Assembly: GCF_023856365.1 (NCBI RefSeq)
Contig: NC_064538.1
Span: forward strand, 15,618,435 to 15,682,434
DNA length: 64,000 nucleotides
Reading direction: 5' to 3'
Source of the DNA: Brienomyrus brachyistius
Lineage: Eukaryota; Chordata; Actinopteri; Osteoglossiformes; Mormyridae
In this document: positions 1 to 14,000 of the stretch, piece after piece
Layout: each line of letters begins with the position of its first letter
Numbering within the stretch: position 1 is the first letter of the stretch
Program-made: the position numbers and the translations under genes
The notes under the pieces: generated by a model
What the model was told of the DNA's origin: nothing
Seen by the model: only the letters and a program-made list of their open reading frames with translations
Database searches by the model: none

Positions 1-571
1 TAAATTATTTTATAGTTACTAATATTTAAGAGTTTTATAGTTAATTGTTGATCGTTTTGAGGAGTGTGGGAAGAAGAGGGGCCTATGGAAAGTAGCCTAG
101 TGACCCTGAACTTGTTAACCTGCCACTGTTCACAGAAGCCTTCGTAACAAGTTAATCAATGTTATACATTTCACTTGTCAGTGGTTGTCACTGTTTCTGA
201 AATACTCTGAACCAGTCATCTGGCCATATTCATTTGGCCATTGTCAAATTCACTCATATTCTTATCCTTGTCCATTTCTTCTTCATTCAACATGCTGATT
301 GTGAGTACCGAGTGTTAGCTAACCATCCAATATATCCCATACCTTGCTTTTACTAAATAGTCGACATTATTTGCCTCAGGTGGGAGTGGTCATAATGTTT
401 TGGCTCATTAGTGTGTCTCATATCACTTGCTTTCATTACCATAGGCATGTGCCCATAGCTCTTTGAATCTGCCACTGTCATCATTACCCTTTGGCTAGGT
501 CAGTCATAGTGAGAGTACTCCTGCCACCATTCTGGCAGCATTTTCCCCTGTACTCTCTGATCCATCCTCAG
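1..571. other. no recognisable feature
   Basis: Probably intron of the collagen gene. No exon with credible splice sites and family resemblance was found. Confidence 0.4.
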
Positions 572-2044
572 TCAACAGCCTACGTGACGATTGGCGGAAC
601 CGCAGTGGCCACCGTGAGCAGAGGAGGAAAACCCAGGCGGGGGTCGGGGGACCAACCAACACTGATGAACTCACCACGGAGGCTCTGTTGGCAGTGCCCA
701 CTGTGCCGTACCAGCAGCCTACAACAACAGGTACACGGGGTGCTGCACATGTTGGCCGACCTCTTGGTTCTCTGTTGCACAGGTTCGTTCACAAATAAGT
801 TATAATGCTATCCAAAAATATTTTGATATGGGAGTGATCCAGATTCGGTATCAGTTTATGTCCTTTACCACCATGCTACCTGATATTTTAACTGTATATA
901 GTTAGGCTATAGTTCTCGGCACGTTTCAGTGTCCCCATATAAACTCTTGTTTGTTCTTGAGGACATGGTCACTGTTTCCATTGTTTTTGCACTAGTATCT
1001 TTCCCTCTTGAACTGACAAATAGATTCATAACCAAATATGAATAGTTAATAACTCCAGTGGCATGAAAATATGCCATTGTTTATAGGACAAGACAATGGT
1101 TTTCTCTTTGAGTCTCACATCGCCGACCAGATGGTGTGAACTGCAGCTCTGTCCATGGTTCCCAGGCAGTAGGGGGCCTGGACACCCCCTTTCTTTGATT
1201 TTCCATGACGATTACACGAGTGTGAGAGTGTGGGTGCACATCATGGCACATCCCCCAGCTGGAAGCAAAGGGGGTGCTCCTCAGTCCCGAATGCCCTCAC
1301 CTCTGACATTACAGTTTGCTCACAGGACACCAGTGTAGACATTCGGATAGCAAATCTGCCCTCCCCCAGCTTTCCAGTTTTTACTGATCTTCTTTGAGCC
1401 GTTTTGACTCACAAGTCAAGTCCCCTTCTTCTTGCTTGAGTCATAATGTTGCACATTTTACTGGTTTCCTCATAAATTTAGGCCCCTCAGCAGCTGTAGT
1501 CTGTCAAGAGAAATATCATCTCGTCACACACTAACATGCTTATTTTAAACACATTTTTAAGATAAGATAAACAGGCCCGCCTCTTTCCCAAAGCTAGATA
1601 CGGTCATCTCATTCTTAATTTATTAAATAAATGGACAGATCATAATATTAGCCTGTTGAATACCTTGAAAGTTGTAGTCTTATAAAGATTAAATTAAAGA
1701 CATTATCAGAGGTGTCAGAGCTTCTATAAAAATGCAGATGAACTCAGATGTTGTTCCCCACGCAAAGTGAACAGGGTGCAATCTGCCCATTGGAAAGCGG
1801 GTTTAAAATCGAATGCATTCTCGTTCATTATGTATTTCTAAATGTCGGGGAACAGAAGTCCCAGAGTCTGCAGATGAAGGTAACAGGGGAGAGAGCGTGC
1901 CAGTGGAGAAGAAGAAGAGGAAGAAGGATCGTTTGAAGGCTGATAAGGAAAAGGGAGAGCAGAAGACCACACGGGAGAAAGAAGAGCCAGAGATGTCGAG
2001 TAAAACCAGGACAGGGAAGACTGTCCCCACAAAACCTGTCACCG
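572..2044 (+). other. col20a1: col20a1 low-complexity linker exons upstream of vWA
   Basis: Two exons, 572-730 and 1856-2044, both start and end in phase 1 and splice in frame to the first vWA exon. The first reads through a Thr/Pro/Gln-rich end ([20 protein letters not shown]). The second is very rich in Lys and Glu ([19 protein letters not shown]) and looks like a disordered charged spacer. The acceptor before 572 has a good pyrimidine tract. No domain homology is visible, so the support is splice sites, phase and position only. A run this basic is not something I expect in a FACIT collagen. Confidence 0.55.
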
Positions 2045-5000
2045 GTATGACAAACTTACTATGTTATTTTTATTTTTCACTGCGGGAGTGAAGCTGTGTA
2101 CGTGAAGTCTTCTTTTGAGACATGAGCAAAGAGAAAAAAAGACAAAGGATTGGAGGTAGGAAGTGGAATTCATCTGAAGTTTTATAGCGGGAGGACATAA
2201 AACACGAACAGATAAACATTGAGCAATCCCTTGTTGTGCCTTAGGGGCAGAAATGTCTTCCCATTTTGGAAAGAAGAGCATGGTTCAGTCCTGAGGAAGA
2301 CATTCTCTGTAGATAACATCAGTCGGGGTGTCACTGTGAGCACACATGCACGCACACACATGCACACATATCTTTAGGTATGAGTGTGCTGTGAACGCAC
2401 TGCCTCACCCCGCACTATGTGTATGAAAGCCTGTGAAATCGTAGACATGTCACCCTTCCCAGTGTCACCCTCCATGACTGCCTGCTGGCCCGTTCTGCCT
2501 TGTCCAAGCTAACCCACTCATCTACTCATCCCCATTCTCATCGTGGTTGAAGCATCATCGGACCGGAAGGCATTTGTGTGCGACAGTACCGATGCTGCCG
2601 ATGTGGTTCTGCTGGTGGATGGATCATGGAGCATCGGTCGCACCAATTTCAAGAGGGTGCGGGAATTTCTGGAGGCCCTGGTCACTCCCTTCCACATTGG
2701 CAGCGACGGAGTCCAGATCGGTGAGCTGCCTGTTGTGCTTCATGTTGGGATGGTTCATGTCAAGTCCCGTTTACTCCTCTGGAAAAACAGATTTCATTTT
2801 TGTGTGTCTGTAGCTTATGTAAGGGTCAATGCATGGCAAGCCATCCATTATACGTGAAGAACCTCCCGACATGAAGCAGAGTACATTTAAAAGCGTATAA
2901 TGCATGGCATGGAGTGCATTAACCCACACGGTTACCACATATGTACCTCACACGTTTGTACTTGAAGACACTATTTTCACGTTTATGCACCTTAAATGCA
3001 TTTATTAGTAGAACTACTATTAAGACTTGAGCGGTATCAGGGTAAACCACAATTAGAAAACTTATTATACCAAAGGGAATTGCTTATGCAGCATAGACCT
3101 ATATTTCCTTTCAACAAACTGTTTACTATCTTGCCCTCAAAAACATGTTTTTTGTCCATTAAAATAACATCAGATTGATCAGAAATACTGTGTAGAAGCA
3201 CAATCAGATACATGAAAACGACGTCAAGACATTAATGACCGGACTGGGGAACCATACTCTAACCTCTAACGCATACTTAAATACACAGCAGAAATCAACA
3301 TGACTTGCTGGTAACACTGGGATTTCACACGAGGTAAATGGAAGGATCGGACGACTGGGGCATGACAGTGTGATATAAAATCAATACGTGTTTTCTTATC
3401 CTAAAACACATTACTAGTGATACATAAAACAAAAATGGATAATGGATGCACAGAATATTTCATGGTAAAAAACGAAGTAAACTTTGATCTCAAGAGAAGA
3501 CGTCTTACCGATACGCAAGTACAAAGAACTGGAATGCTAGGAGTACGCACGCTACGCTGCTGCTCGGCGGGAGTAGCGGCCAGCATTCGTACGAGGCGGA
3601 ATTGGCGCACAGAACAAACTTTGATGTTGCAGACAGGAAACGGGAGCCCAACGAACACAATTTAGACTTATAGTCCTCTTCATTCGCATGTCTGAAAGTT
3701 CGTAAGTTGAAAGTTCGTACGTAGAGGAGCGTCACTATATTTTCAGTCATAGTTTTGTTAATTTAGCTTTATGTACCTCCTGCTTTCAACTGCATTATTT
3801 ATTAAAATTTATTGACACGATAAAAAGGACTGTAAAGTTTAACTGGACTACAAGTGCATAACATCAGTAAATCATGTTGGTATTTATTCACTAACCACAG
3901 GTCCTGGTCCTCATCCTGAAACTGTGATAAACAGTTTTATGTAAGGGCTCACAGCAACATGTTACTGGAAAGTGTTACTATTATCATATACATTATTATG
4001 AACATTATTAAGAAAATCAAGGAGGTGGTGATGTTGCTTGTCTGACCACCCCCCCCCCCCCTGCCGGCAGCCCTGACCCAGTATAGTGGAGATCCCCGCA
4101 CAGAGTGGCACCTCAACAACTTTACCAGCCGTGAGCAGGTCTTGGAGGCCATCAGGAACTTCAGATACAAGGGAGGGAACACTTTCACAGGTATGCAAGG
4201 AGCGTGCTCAGTCATTCCGAAGCCTATTTGTGTTCAGGTGTTAAATGGCTCTTTGTTCAGCATGCACCTCAATAATAAGTATGATCCCTGTGATGAACTG
4301 GCATGCAGTACCGGTCCTAGCAGGTGTGGCTCCCCTTGTCTGAATGAAACTGGCTGGCAAGTCGGCACCCCCTCAGAATGTGGTTCCCTAGGCCTGTGCT
4401 GCCTTTAGGATTGACCAGCCCTGACAGGGGTGGTATTAAGACCCACTGTTTTGTTGTCATATTCTACACACGTGAATATTATTATCTAACTCATTTTGAA
4501 TAAGATAGACACTACTGCATTAATCCTAAAACACTTCTAAACATTTCTAGCTACCTAACGAAAAAAAGTACACAAAATATGTTCTCCAAACACCACATTA
4601 GATCAAATCTGTACATTTTATTTACTGCAACCACTACAGACACGCAAAAAGAGGGGGTAAGAAACTAAACATCTCTCCACCAACTGTAACTGGCCATAAT
4701 CAAAGCAATTTCGGACCAGATGAGATCGGTGGAATGATACATTGTCGCAAGTGACATCAATTTGTTTTGCAGCAATAACAATATTATTGAGTTGGTCTAA
4801 AAATAGCAGAATGAGAGCTGTATTGTAAGGACCTAAGGTGGCATGCCATTCTGTGGGATTCCTGCAGAGGGTAGTGTTCTCCCCGGGCTCCCTGGATTTC
4901 TGTCAAATGGCATTTTGTATACAACCCAGTGGAGAAAGAGATACCTGGTGAATGTTGCCAAAAACTGTTTGGTCACTGACGATGTTTTGAATTTCCCTGA

Positions 5001-8000
5001 GTCTTATTGCATTATTGGCCAAAACCATATTTATAATGGCTCTTTCTTGATCTTCTGTGAACATGGGGCCCCTTTCTCCTTGGCGTTCTCGATCCTCAAT
5101 CCTATGTTGACAAAACAAAATACATATACAAAGATATAATTACAAACTTCTATGTGTGTGTGTGTGTGTCCAAAATGGATGCATGCCCACATGTGCCTAA
5201 CCCAGGCCAAGCACTGATGCACGTCCACGAAAAGAACCTGAAGCAGGCAGCTGGGATGCGCCCAGGTGTTCCCCACTTCCTCCTACTGCTCACGGACGGC
5301 AAGTCCCAGGACGACGCCATCGCCGCAGCCAGCAAGCTGAAGAGTGCAGGAGTGGAGATCATCGCCGTGGGTGGGTGGTGTGGGCGAGGCCACGGGGATC
5401 CCACGCATGCACATGGTGGGGTTGGATGTCTCTGAGTCTCACAGACACTCTGTGTATTCTGCATGAGATCTGAGGCCACTGGGCATGCAGGAACATGCAT
5501 AGTTTTAGTAAATTTTCTGTGTACCTGTAGTAGTTTTTACACATTATACACTAATGTCCATAAATTGGGAGAAAAACATCCCTGAGCCATTATTAATGGT
5601 AATTAAAGATAAACAAATAATTACTTTCGCTAAACAGCATTTAAAAACAGAAAGTATTTGATTTTTGTCTTTTATTTAATTTCACTTTGTTTCGGAAGCA
5701 ATATTTTTGATTTCTGTTGATATTTAATTTTCTTATTTAATTTCAGTGTACATTTTTAAATAGTTTTTGTTTTCGTTAACGACGCCAACTAGGGCGGCCC
5801 TCCTTAACTCTACACAGAAGACAGAAGAGGGTGCTCATCTGTATGTATGTGTGTCGCTTGTTCTTCTGCCCAGGGGTGAAAAATGCAGACGAGGCAGAGC
5901 TGAGGCAGGTGGCTTCAGAGCCAGTGGAACTCAACGTCTATAGCGTCAATGACTTCCCCCTGCTGAGCAAGCTGGTCAGCCGCCTGGCACGCATCCTCTG
6001 TGGGAAGATTGAGGACCGCAACAAGGCCAAGAGTAAGCTATGCATACCCCAAGTAGCCCTGAATGATGTGTAGATACACACGTGTGGTGGAGGCTTGAGA
6101 TGTGTAGCCTGGTAGATTTTAGATGGGCTCCGAAAGTGAGATGGACTGTGTGTAATCATCACGTTTTAGAGAAAGTGAGATCTGTGGTCTCAGAAAAAAG
6201 TCTGATGTAGATATCAGGATATTAATATCTTAATGATTGTTGATGGTTTAACATATGATGTTCTTTTGATTTTTTTTTTTTGTGACTGAATCTTAAGTGT
6301 TAGTGCTTGTGGTTATAGTAGGGTGACCAGATAATCAATGTCAGGGAGGTCACTTTGAGCTTGGACGGGATCTATAAACTGCCATTTTGAATGAAAAGCA
6401 TGATGATTTCACTTAAACAGTGAGTGCTTGCTATTAAGGTGATTGGTCAGTCCCCTGTAGTCAGGGGCGGAGCTAAGGGCCCAAGGCTTCAAGACTATGA
6501 AGGTGCATGCCTGGTTGTGTTTGTCAGTCCAGAAAGTAATTCAACATGTTTAAAAGTAAAAGTGGCGCACAAAAGAGGAAGGAAAAGAAAAAAAAAACGG
6601 AGAAAATTCTCTTCAAATAGGCTATTATATGCCGTGGACCTTTTAATTAGTTTGTTTGCAATTTCGCCAGGTAGGCTACCTTCTTTAAACTGCGTTTTGT
6701 TAGACTACATATTTCGGGATGTTTTATTGTAGTCTTTGTAAATATGTATATAGTTTAGCCTAACCCAGCCACTTAAGGGAGCAAGCCATCTCAACTAGGT
6801 GCCGATTCCAAGCCCGGATTAATGGGGAGGGCTGGCATCGAGAAATAAAGAGACTGTATCTTCACTGCATCACTGATGTCAAAATGTGGGAAATATGTGG
6901 TTGTATAAATAAATGCGTTAAAGTAGGTTAATGATTCTGTGCTGTCTGTATAAAAATTTAGGCTACATGACATTTGAATGGACTGTGCCCGGATGCATGG
7001 ACGCATTATGAGAAAGACGGTGCGTGCACACTAATTAACCTATACCCTATTCACTTAGACAATACACTGTCATTTTGCAACAGAAATGGATGAGATGGGC
7101 AGGCAGCTGGAAGTGGGATCTTTGTCCTTGGTAAAACTCTGACGGTCTCCACACTGGTAACAACGTTGTTTTCTAGCCATAGCCAAACAAATCTCCTCCT
7201 GTCTGAAAAGGTGTAGAAAACGCAATTTAGCCTCTGAAACTTTACAGTTTTTGTGAGGGACAGTTGAATTCTCTCGTTTAGTTTTTTGTGTTCTTGCACC
7301 CACACTTTAAAACTCGTTTCAGTGCCGCCACATATACGTGTGCGTGTGTGTGTGTGTGTGCGTGTGTGTGTGCACGCGTGCGTGCGTGTGGGGGGGGGGA
7401 GGGGGGTGTTTTGCCCCGGAGCCTTGTGTGCAGTTGTTCCGCCACTGCCTGTAGTCATCATGCATGTGTCACCAGTGTTAATTGAAAACAGGTGGATGTA
7501 TCTTTCTTCAGTTAACCTGGTAGTTTGTAAGTCCTGTCTTAGCTCAAAGAGTCCTCCCTGACATGGACTATCTGGTCACCCTAAGGTTACAGGTGATGGT
7601 GGATTTACGGTTTCAAAATTTATCCTGAGAGGAAAAACATCAGTTGAAATGTTTACTCCTCTGTGAATATGGTTCTTTGAGTAGCGGCTAAATGAAATAT
7701 GTTTCTGTTCTGTAGTTAATAGGTCTATGTATTTATCAAAATATGCCACTGACAGTGTATTATGGCTTTCCTTTGGTAATGCTGTTGTTGTATCTAGCAG
7801 GAATGGAGCAGCCAACCTTAGACCCAGCACTGTCCTACCCGAGCCCCATGGATCTGGTATTGTCCCAGCTGGGATCTAGGGAGGTCCGGCTGAGCTGGAC
7901 AGCCCCAAATAGAGCTGTGTCACGGTACCGAGTGGTATTCCACAACTCAGAGGGCCACAGCCCACAGGAGGTGAGGCATAGGGTGCAGTGAGGTTTCCTC

Positions 8001-11000
8001 CTGGGTTTCCTGGGTCCAAGACCATATTTCTGGTCTGTAGCTCTACCTAAATCTGCTGAAAGATCTAAAGTATGTGATATATCTCTTTTTCACTAACATA
8101 GTGCTGGTATCAGTGTTAAATTTGGAACCGGTTCTGTGCTTTTCCACTGCCAATATACTGGTGCTGTACCTGAAAAACCCCAGCACCAAAGGACTGCCAG
8201 TCTGAGACCGTGAACTCATGAAGTCAGCGCGTGGGGAGGGGTTACAACACGATGTAAATTTCAGCAGAGTTGCATTTGTTATTTTCAGTGTTTGATTTTT
8301 GTTTGATTTTAGCTTTTGCTAAAAACATGCAGAAATTAAAGTAGAGCTGGAGAAAGCAGGCTACTTTCGTAAAATGCAGCAAGCTGTAAACTAATTTGAA
8401 AAACGGAAAATGTTCTACCAAAACTGCAAAAAAAAACGATGGAGAAAATTTAAAAGTGCCCCACAGTTTTGTATCCATTATCGGTAGCCAGACTTGCAAC
8501 GATTGCAGTACACGTAATCAAAAATTGATCAAATGACTGAAGTTTTGGATGAACAGCGTCCAACTGAATCCATGGACTGTTATGTCCCACCAATGACTTG
8601 GTGGTGGATTTGCCCAAACAATGGGTGACGCCCGTCAGCTCTATAACAGCAAAAATTCTGCAAATAATTAGTTATAAATATTAATTACTAATGCTTTATA
8701 CTGTAGCTAGCTCATTTTTTCCAAAAAAAGAATATTTCAATTAATACTAACTTAAGAGCCAGCGCTTAAATTAGAATTACCCAAAACATTTTCCATCAAA
8801 AGACATTGTTAAACAAATTCGACAATGTTACATGCTTATCTGCATGTGTTATACATGTTGTTTTTAACCAGTGGAAATGCAGAGCAGTTCTTAGATGGTG
8901 CCACAACCATCGTTCCTGGAGCCAGTCTCGCCTGCTGCACTGTGGCCGGATAAGTGTTGTCACATGTCATAAACCAGAGCGCTTTGGTCGCAGGTGGTGG
9001 TGAGTGGGATGGATTCCAGCGTGCTGCTGAGGGGCCTCTCCTCCCAGACCCAGTACCATGTGTCCATCTTTCCCATCTATGAGGACGGCATGGGCCCGGC
9101 ACTCAGAGGAACCTTTTCCACACGTATGTTGCTTTCGTGCTGACCTGTGACACCCATGCGGACGAGTAGTTGGCCATGGATATCTGTGGTGTGCTCCTGT
9201 TATATCCTGCTTCTTCTCTCTCGTTCCCTGGCTGTTAGTGCCATTAGCCGCCCCCAAGGCCCTGGAAGTCACCGCGTCCTCCCCCAGCAGTCTGCGTGTA
9301 CAATGGGGCCCCACCCCTGGGGCCACACAGTACATGGTCCTTTACTCTGCCCTGTCCAATGGGGAGCCGGAGGATGCGAAGGAGGTGAGACACTGGACAG
9401 CTGGTGGCGATATTCACTGGCCGACACTTATACATTTCGCCTGTATGTACAAAACTATGAAATGCTACATAAGAGACATACCAAATGTGTGGTTTATTCT
9501 GTTTTACTGGAGCTAGATTCTGGAGATCAGGACTGTTGCAGCCTTTTTGCCAGATCTGGGCAGATCAGGGTTACATGATGGACCTTCTTGTGGCTGACTG
9601 TGTGATAGTGTTTGCGTGTCTGTGCATTGTACAAATCCTGCCATTAGGTAAAGTTTGGCCCGGAGCAGACGGACGTGGAGTTGACGGGTCTGATGCCATC
9701 CACAGACTACTCGGTGACCCTTTACGCCCTGTACGACGAGGATCCAAGTGACCCCAGCACTGCCATGGCTTCCACGTGTGAGGGAACAAAGCAGGCTGTC
9801 TTCCACACTATCCTCTTTTGTTTGGGCTGTATCATTTCAAGCAATCTATGAAACTTGCTCCAGGAGGTATGGCGAATATGTGACCCATGTGCTGCTGGAA
9901 TGGGAGGACAGATTGGGGAAGAGGATCAAATATGAAGGACGGACAATTCAGCCAAAGAGAAAGACGATGGACATTGGGTCTATGCAATAGCGTTTATAGG
10001 ATTTTTAAAATTTTATTTGCCATAAAAGGGACCTTAATTCATAGAGAGGGGTCAACCAATGATATATTTTGAATCAGTGATCCCAGCTGAAGCCAGTGCC
10101 CTTGTAGCTCCGGCCCTAAATACACCCCCAGGTCTATAGAGAGGCAACAAGGCCTGGAAATGTGCTGTCCCGGGCTGGAGATGTGGTGTCCCGAGAGACA
10201 GGACAGATGACTGCTTTATATTGATTTTATACAGTGAAGGACTTCTTCCCTAACTTTTCCCAGCCATCCACATACTTTATGTTACGCCGTCTTCTAAAAT
10301 GGCAAAGTGGAGCTTAATTTATTGGTTAAATACCACAGTGTCCAAAACCATTCATCTGTTTTGAAATTGCTGATTCGGTTTAGCGTCATAGGGGGATCCT
10401 GGAGGCTGTCCCAAGAAGGACAGGCCACATTGAGGGGGAACACCCTGGATGGGATCATTCTGCAAAGCACATTAACATTGAATGAAAAGTAAATGCTGAC
10501 ACAGCTGAATAATGAAGCCAGCACATTTACTAACAAACAAGATGGTACCATGTACTTTCAGATCTTCCCCTCACCTGCTCTCATTCCCTTACCCCCAAAC
10601 CTTGTGCTTCACTGTCTTTCGGGTTCATGTTGCATTGCATTTTACTTCACATATAAGGATCACAGAACATAACAAGGGACAACAAATATGATCATTTTTT
10701 GCTAACAACCATACATACATTGTGAGCACTTGGGGCATGTTTTTGCATGCTAATAGCTCCCTCTCTCTCACCCTTTCTCCTGCAGTTCCACTGCCAGCCC
10801 CTCAGAGCCTGCAGTTCCCCCTGGTCAGCCATAGCACAGTGATGGTTAGCTGGACCCCAGGATCTGTGGATGCACGTGGCCACTTCATCACGTATAGCAC
10901 TAACCACGGTAGTGACGTCAAGCAGGTCAGCAGCCCAGATTTCCCAACTGGACAACACTTGTTTGACTGTCCGGTCATGGACAGAAATTAATCAATGATA

Positions 11001-14000
11001 GGTTACAGATAACAATTAATTATTGACTGTTCATGAATAATACCTTGTTAATTACGATAGGTCACAGATATAGTAACAAATGTAGAAATCGCTTGAGATC
11101 AGGATTCGTTAATGATGAATTAACATGAGATCAGTATACAACTAAGACTTAGTTTGTGGCAAATTAATACATAAGTAATAGCATAATGATACATAATTTG
11201 TGTCCCTTCAAATACAGTGTTACTGGTGATTGTTTTATGGGGGATGATGAACCATATGATGAGGTAAGAAAGGTTACCATCTGTATGACACCTTTTTATT
11301 ATTTCACCTTCTTTTCCTGCCAGGTGGAGGTGACAGGAGTAAACTCTGTGCTCCTTCAGAACCTCTCGTCCCTGTCCAGGTATCTGGTGTCCGTGCGCTC
11401 CAAGTTTGAACAGGGCCTCTCTGCCCCTGTCACCGCCAATGTCACCACCTGTAAGACGCCGCTTCCCTCCCTTGTCCATTACAGATGATCCTTTTCACAC
11501 AGAGCAGGGATTCCAGCATCCATGCTTAAGAAGACAATAACCTTGGTTAACTTTGGCTACTACAAATATACAATATCAGTATGCTGTTTAGCTTTTCAAC
11601 TTGAATAGTGAAGTGTTAAAGAATATGCTAGCTAGTCAAACGAGAGAACCTTTGTTTGTTACCTTTAGTTCACCACGTTTGGATGGAGTAAGGAGCTTGA
11701 AGAAATTTAGCTCTTAGGACAAAATCTGAGATATGGTTGAATAAACGTTTTTGAATAGTTTTCCACTGGGAACTTTATAGCACAAACAAAAGCCATTCCA
11801 GTAGATCTATGATGCAGAGTGAAAGGCGGCCCACTTTTCTCTCTCCTTTTCCCATCACAGTGCGGGTCCCCGCGCCATCAGACTTGAGAGTGACAAACTT
11901 CTCAGGAAGTGACATCACTGTGCGTTGGGACCCGGCAGCCAGTGATGTTTTGTCGTACCTGATCAAATGGATTTCCCTCAGTGGGGGAGAACTCAACCAG
12001 GTTGGTAGGCTGTGGATTACAATATATCTGAAATGCTTTGCAATTATGCTGAACACTTATTTCTCCATGGGGATATACAGTCGGCACCATAAATATTTGG
12101 ACAGAGAGAAAGTTTTTGTACATTAACACAATACATTTTAAAAGAAACAAGTCAGATGCAGTTGAAGTGCAGACTTTAACCGCATGTTGTAAGTTCACAC
12201 CTCAATGTTCCAAATGCAAACAAGACACCTAAAATCAACTGCAGGCCTTTTATCTGCTTAGTTCTAAACCCATCATCCAATTTGAGTGTGGATACCCTAA
12301 AATGAAATCTGTCTGCACTTTATATCCATGCCCATTGTTTAACTTCAGTTGGAATATATTTCAGTTAACAGATAAAATAGTAAAACTTGTGTCAGTGTCC
12401 AAATATTTACGGTATGCATCTATCTTAATTTCATACAGTCCAAAGTTGTTCTGTGCTCCTAATGATCTTCTTGGTTGTATGTCACAGCATAGTTGGTTTG
12501 CTGCACTGCCCTGTGGCATTCTGTGCTGTTTTGCGCAGTGCTGTGCTGAGATATGTCATTTGGTCTCAATCTTTGGCAGCTCACGATGGGTGGGGACAGT
12601 GATGGAGCCATACTGGAGGGGGTGGAGGATGGTATGGAGTACCAGGTTTCACTGTCCGCTCTGTATGCCGACGGTGCTCAGAGTGAAGCAGTGGCCATTC
12701 GGTACAGCACCTGTGAGTAACAGTCTTGTACCTCTGTGGCCTGACACACCTGTAGTCTGACACACTTATGGCTTGACACAGTTGGTGCCCGATACACCTG
12801 CAGTCTGACACACCTGTGGCTTGACACAGCTGGTGCCCGATACACCTGTAGTGTGACACACCTATGGCTTGACACAGTTGGTGCCCGATACACCTGTAGT
12901 CTGACACACCTGTGGCCTGACACACCTGTAGTATGATACACCTGTAGTTTGACTCACCTGTAGTCTGATACGCCTGTGGCCTGATACATCTATAGTCTGA
13001 CTCACCTGTGGTCTGACACACCTATGGCTTGACACAGCTGGTGCCCGATACACCTGTAGTCTGACACACCTGTGGCCTGACACACCTAGTGCCCGATACA
13101 CCTGTAGTCTGACACACCTGTGGCCTGACACACCTGGTGTCCGATACACCTGTAATCTGATACACCTATAGTTTGACTCATCTGTACTCTGACACACCTG
13201 TGGTCTGGCAAACCTGCAACCTTACACACCTCGAGCCAAACACAACTGTGGCCTGACACACCTGGACAGTTACACACCTATGGCTGAACACTCCTGTGCT
13301 CTGCAACACCTGAGGTCTGACATACCTAAGGCTCTGCACCCGGAGGATGACATGCCTATGACAAGTTGGTATTGCTGTTATTTTAGCACAGTTTGCTGAT
13401 TGTGGTGTTAATGAAAGCCTTTATGCGTGTATTAACAAAGACACATCTGGCCATTGTGTGCTCAGGACCAAACTTTGTCTTCCAGTGTCAGGCGGTGGCC
13501 CCTCTGATGTGACAATCTCTGAGGAGACTCCTGTGAGTCTGCTGGTCACCTGGATGCCCCCAAATGCCCATGTTCTCCAGTATCGCATCTCATACATCAC
13601 CCTGACTGGAGATGTGCAGGAGCAGACAGTGAGTGCATCATGGAAGGATTCGGAATGTTACAGCAAGTGCCAGGAAAGCTCAGAAGTGGGACGGTGTAGC
13701 ATGGATAGGAATGACATACCAAAGAGTGTCATCTATAGGGTCCTTTAAGTCAGGGTATCTCAACCACTGGTCTGCGGAATTAGTGGGTCACTCAGCAGTG
13801 GCCAGGAACCGGTTTGGTCCGTAATAATATGAGTACAAAACACCACAAACAGTACAAAACAGTAACAGGTAAAAACACCATGAGCTGCAAAGTGCTTTTC
13901 TGAAATGAATGGAAATATATATTTACTTTTTCTTACAATGTGTTTAAAAAATTCGCTGCCATGGACTGATCTAGGTGTAGAAATAAGCATTGGCACAGGA

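Larger units (their letters stand above)
2553..6032 (+). other. col20a1: von Willebrand factor A domain of col20a1
   Basis: Four exons (2553-2720, 4071-4190, 5206-5370, 5874-6032), all phase 1, encode about 204 residues. The metal-ion-dependent adhesion site is complete: DGSWS near the start, the Thr loop around NTFTGQAL, and [12 protein letters not shown]. Between them are [13 protein letters not shown] and the helix [12 protein letters not shown], all typical of the collagen XII/XIV/XX vWA. The last exon closes the fold with [18 protein letters not shown]. Such domains bind matrix ligands in a divalent-cation-dependent way; the ligand here is not known. Confidence 0.93.

Noticed and set aside
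1096..1338. 80-codon + strand ORF as a collagen exon
   Set aside because: No resemblance to any FACIT domain and no matching phase-1 splice pair around it.
7051..7461. 136-codon minus-strand ORF
   Set aside because: Runs through a TG/CG microsatellite within a hAT-like element; composition is low complexity.
12581..13277. Overlapping minus-strand ORFs (up to 146 codons) of a repetitive Cys/Tyr/Gln protein
   Set aside because: They are read through the ~20-bp minisatellite, have no start context, and overlap a real FN3 exon on the other strand.
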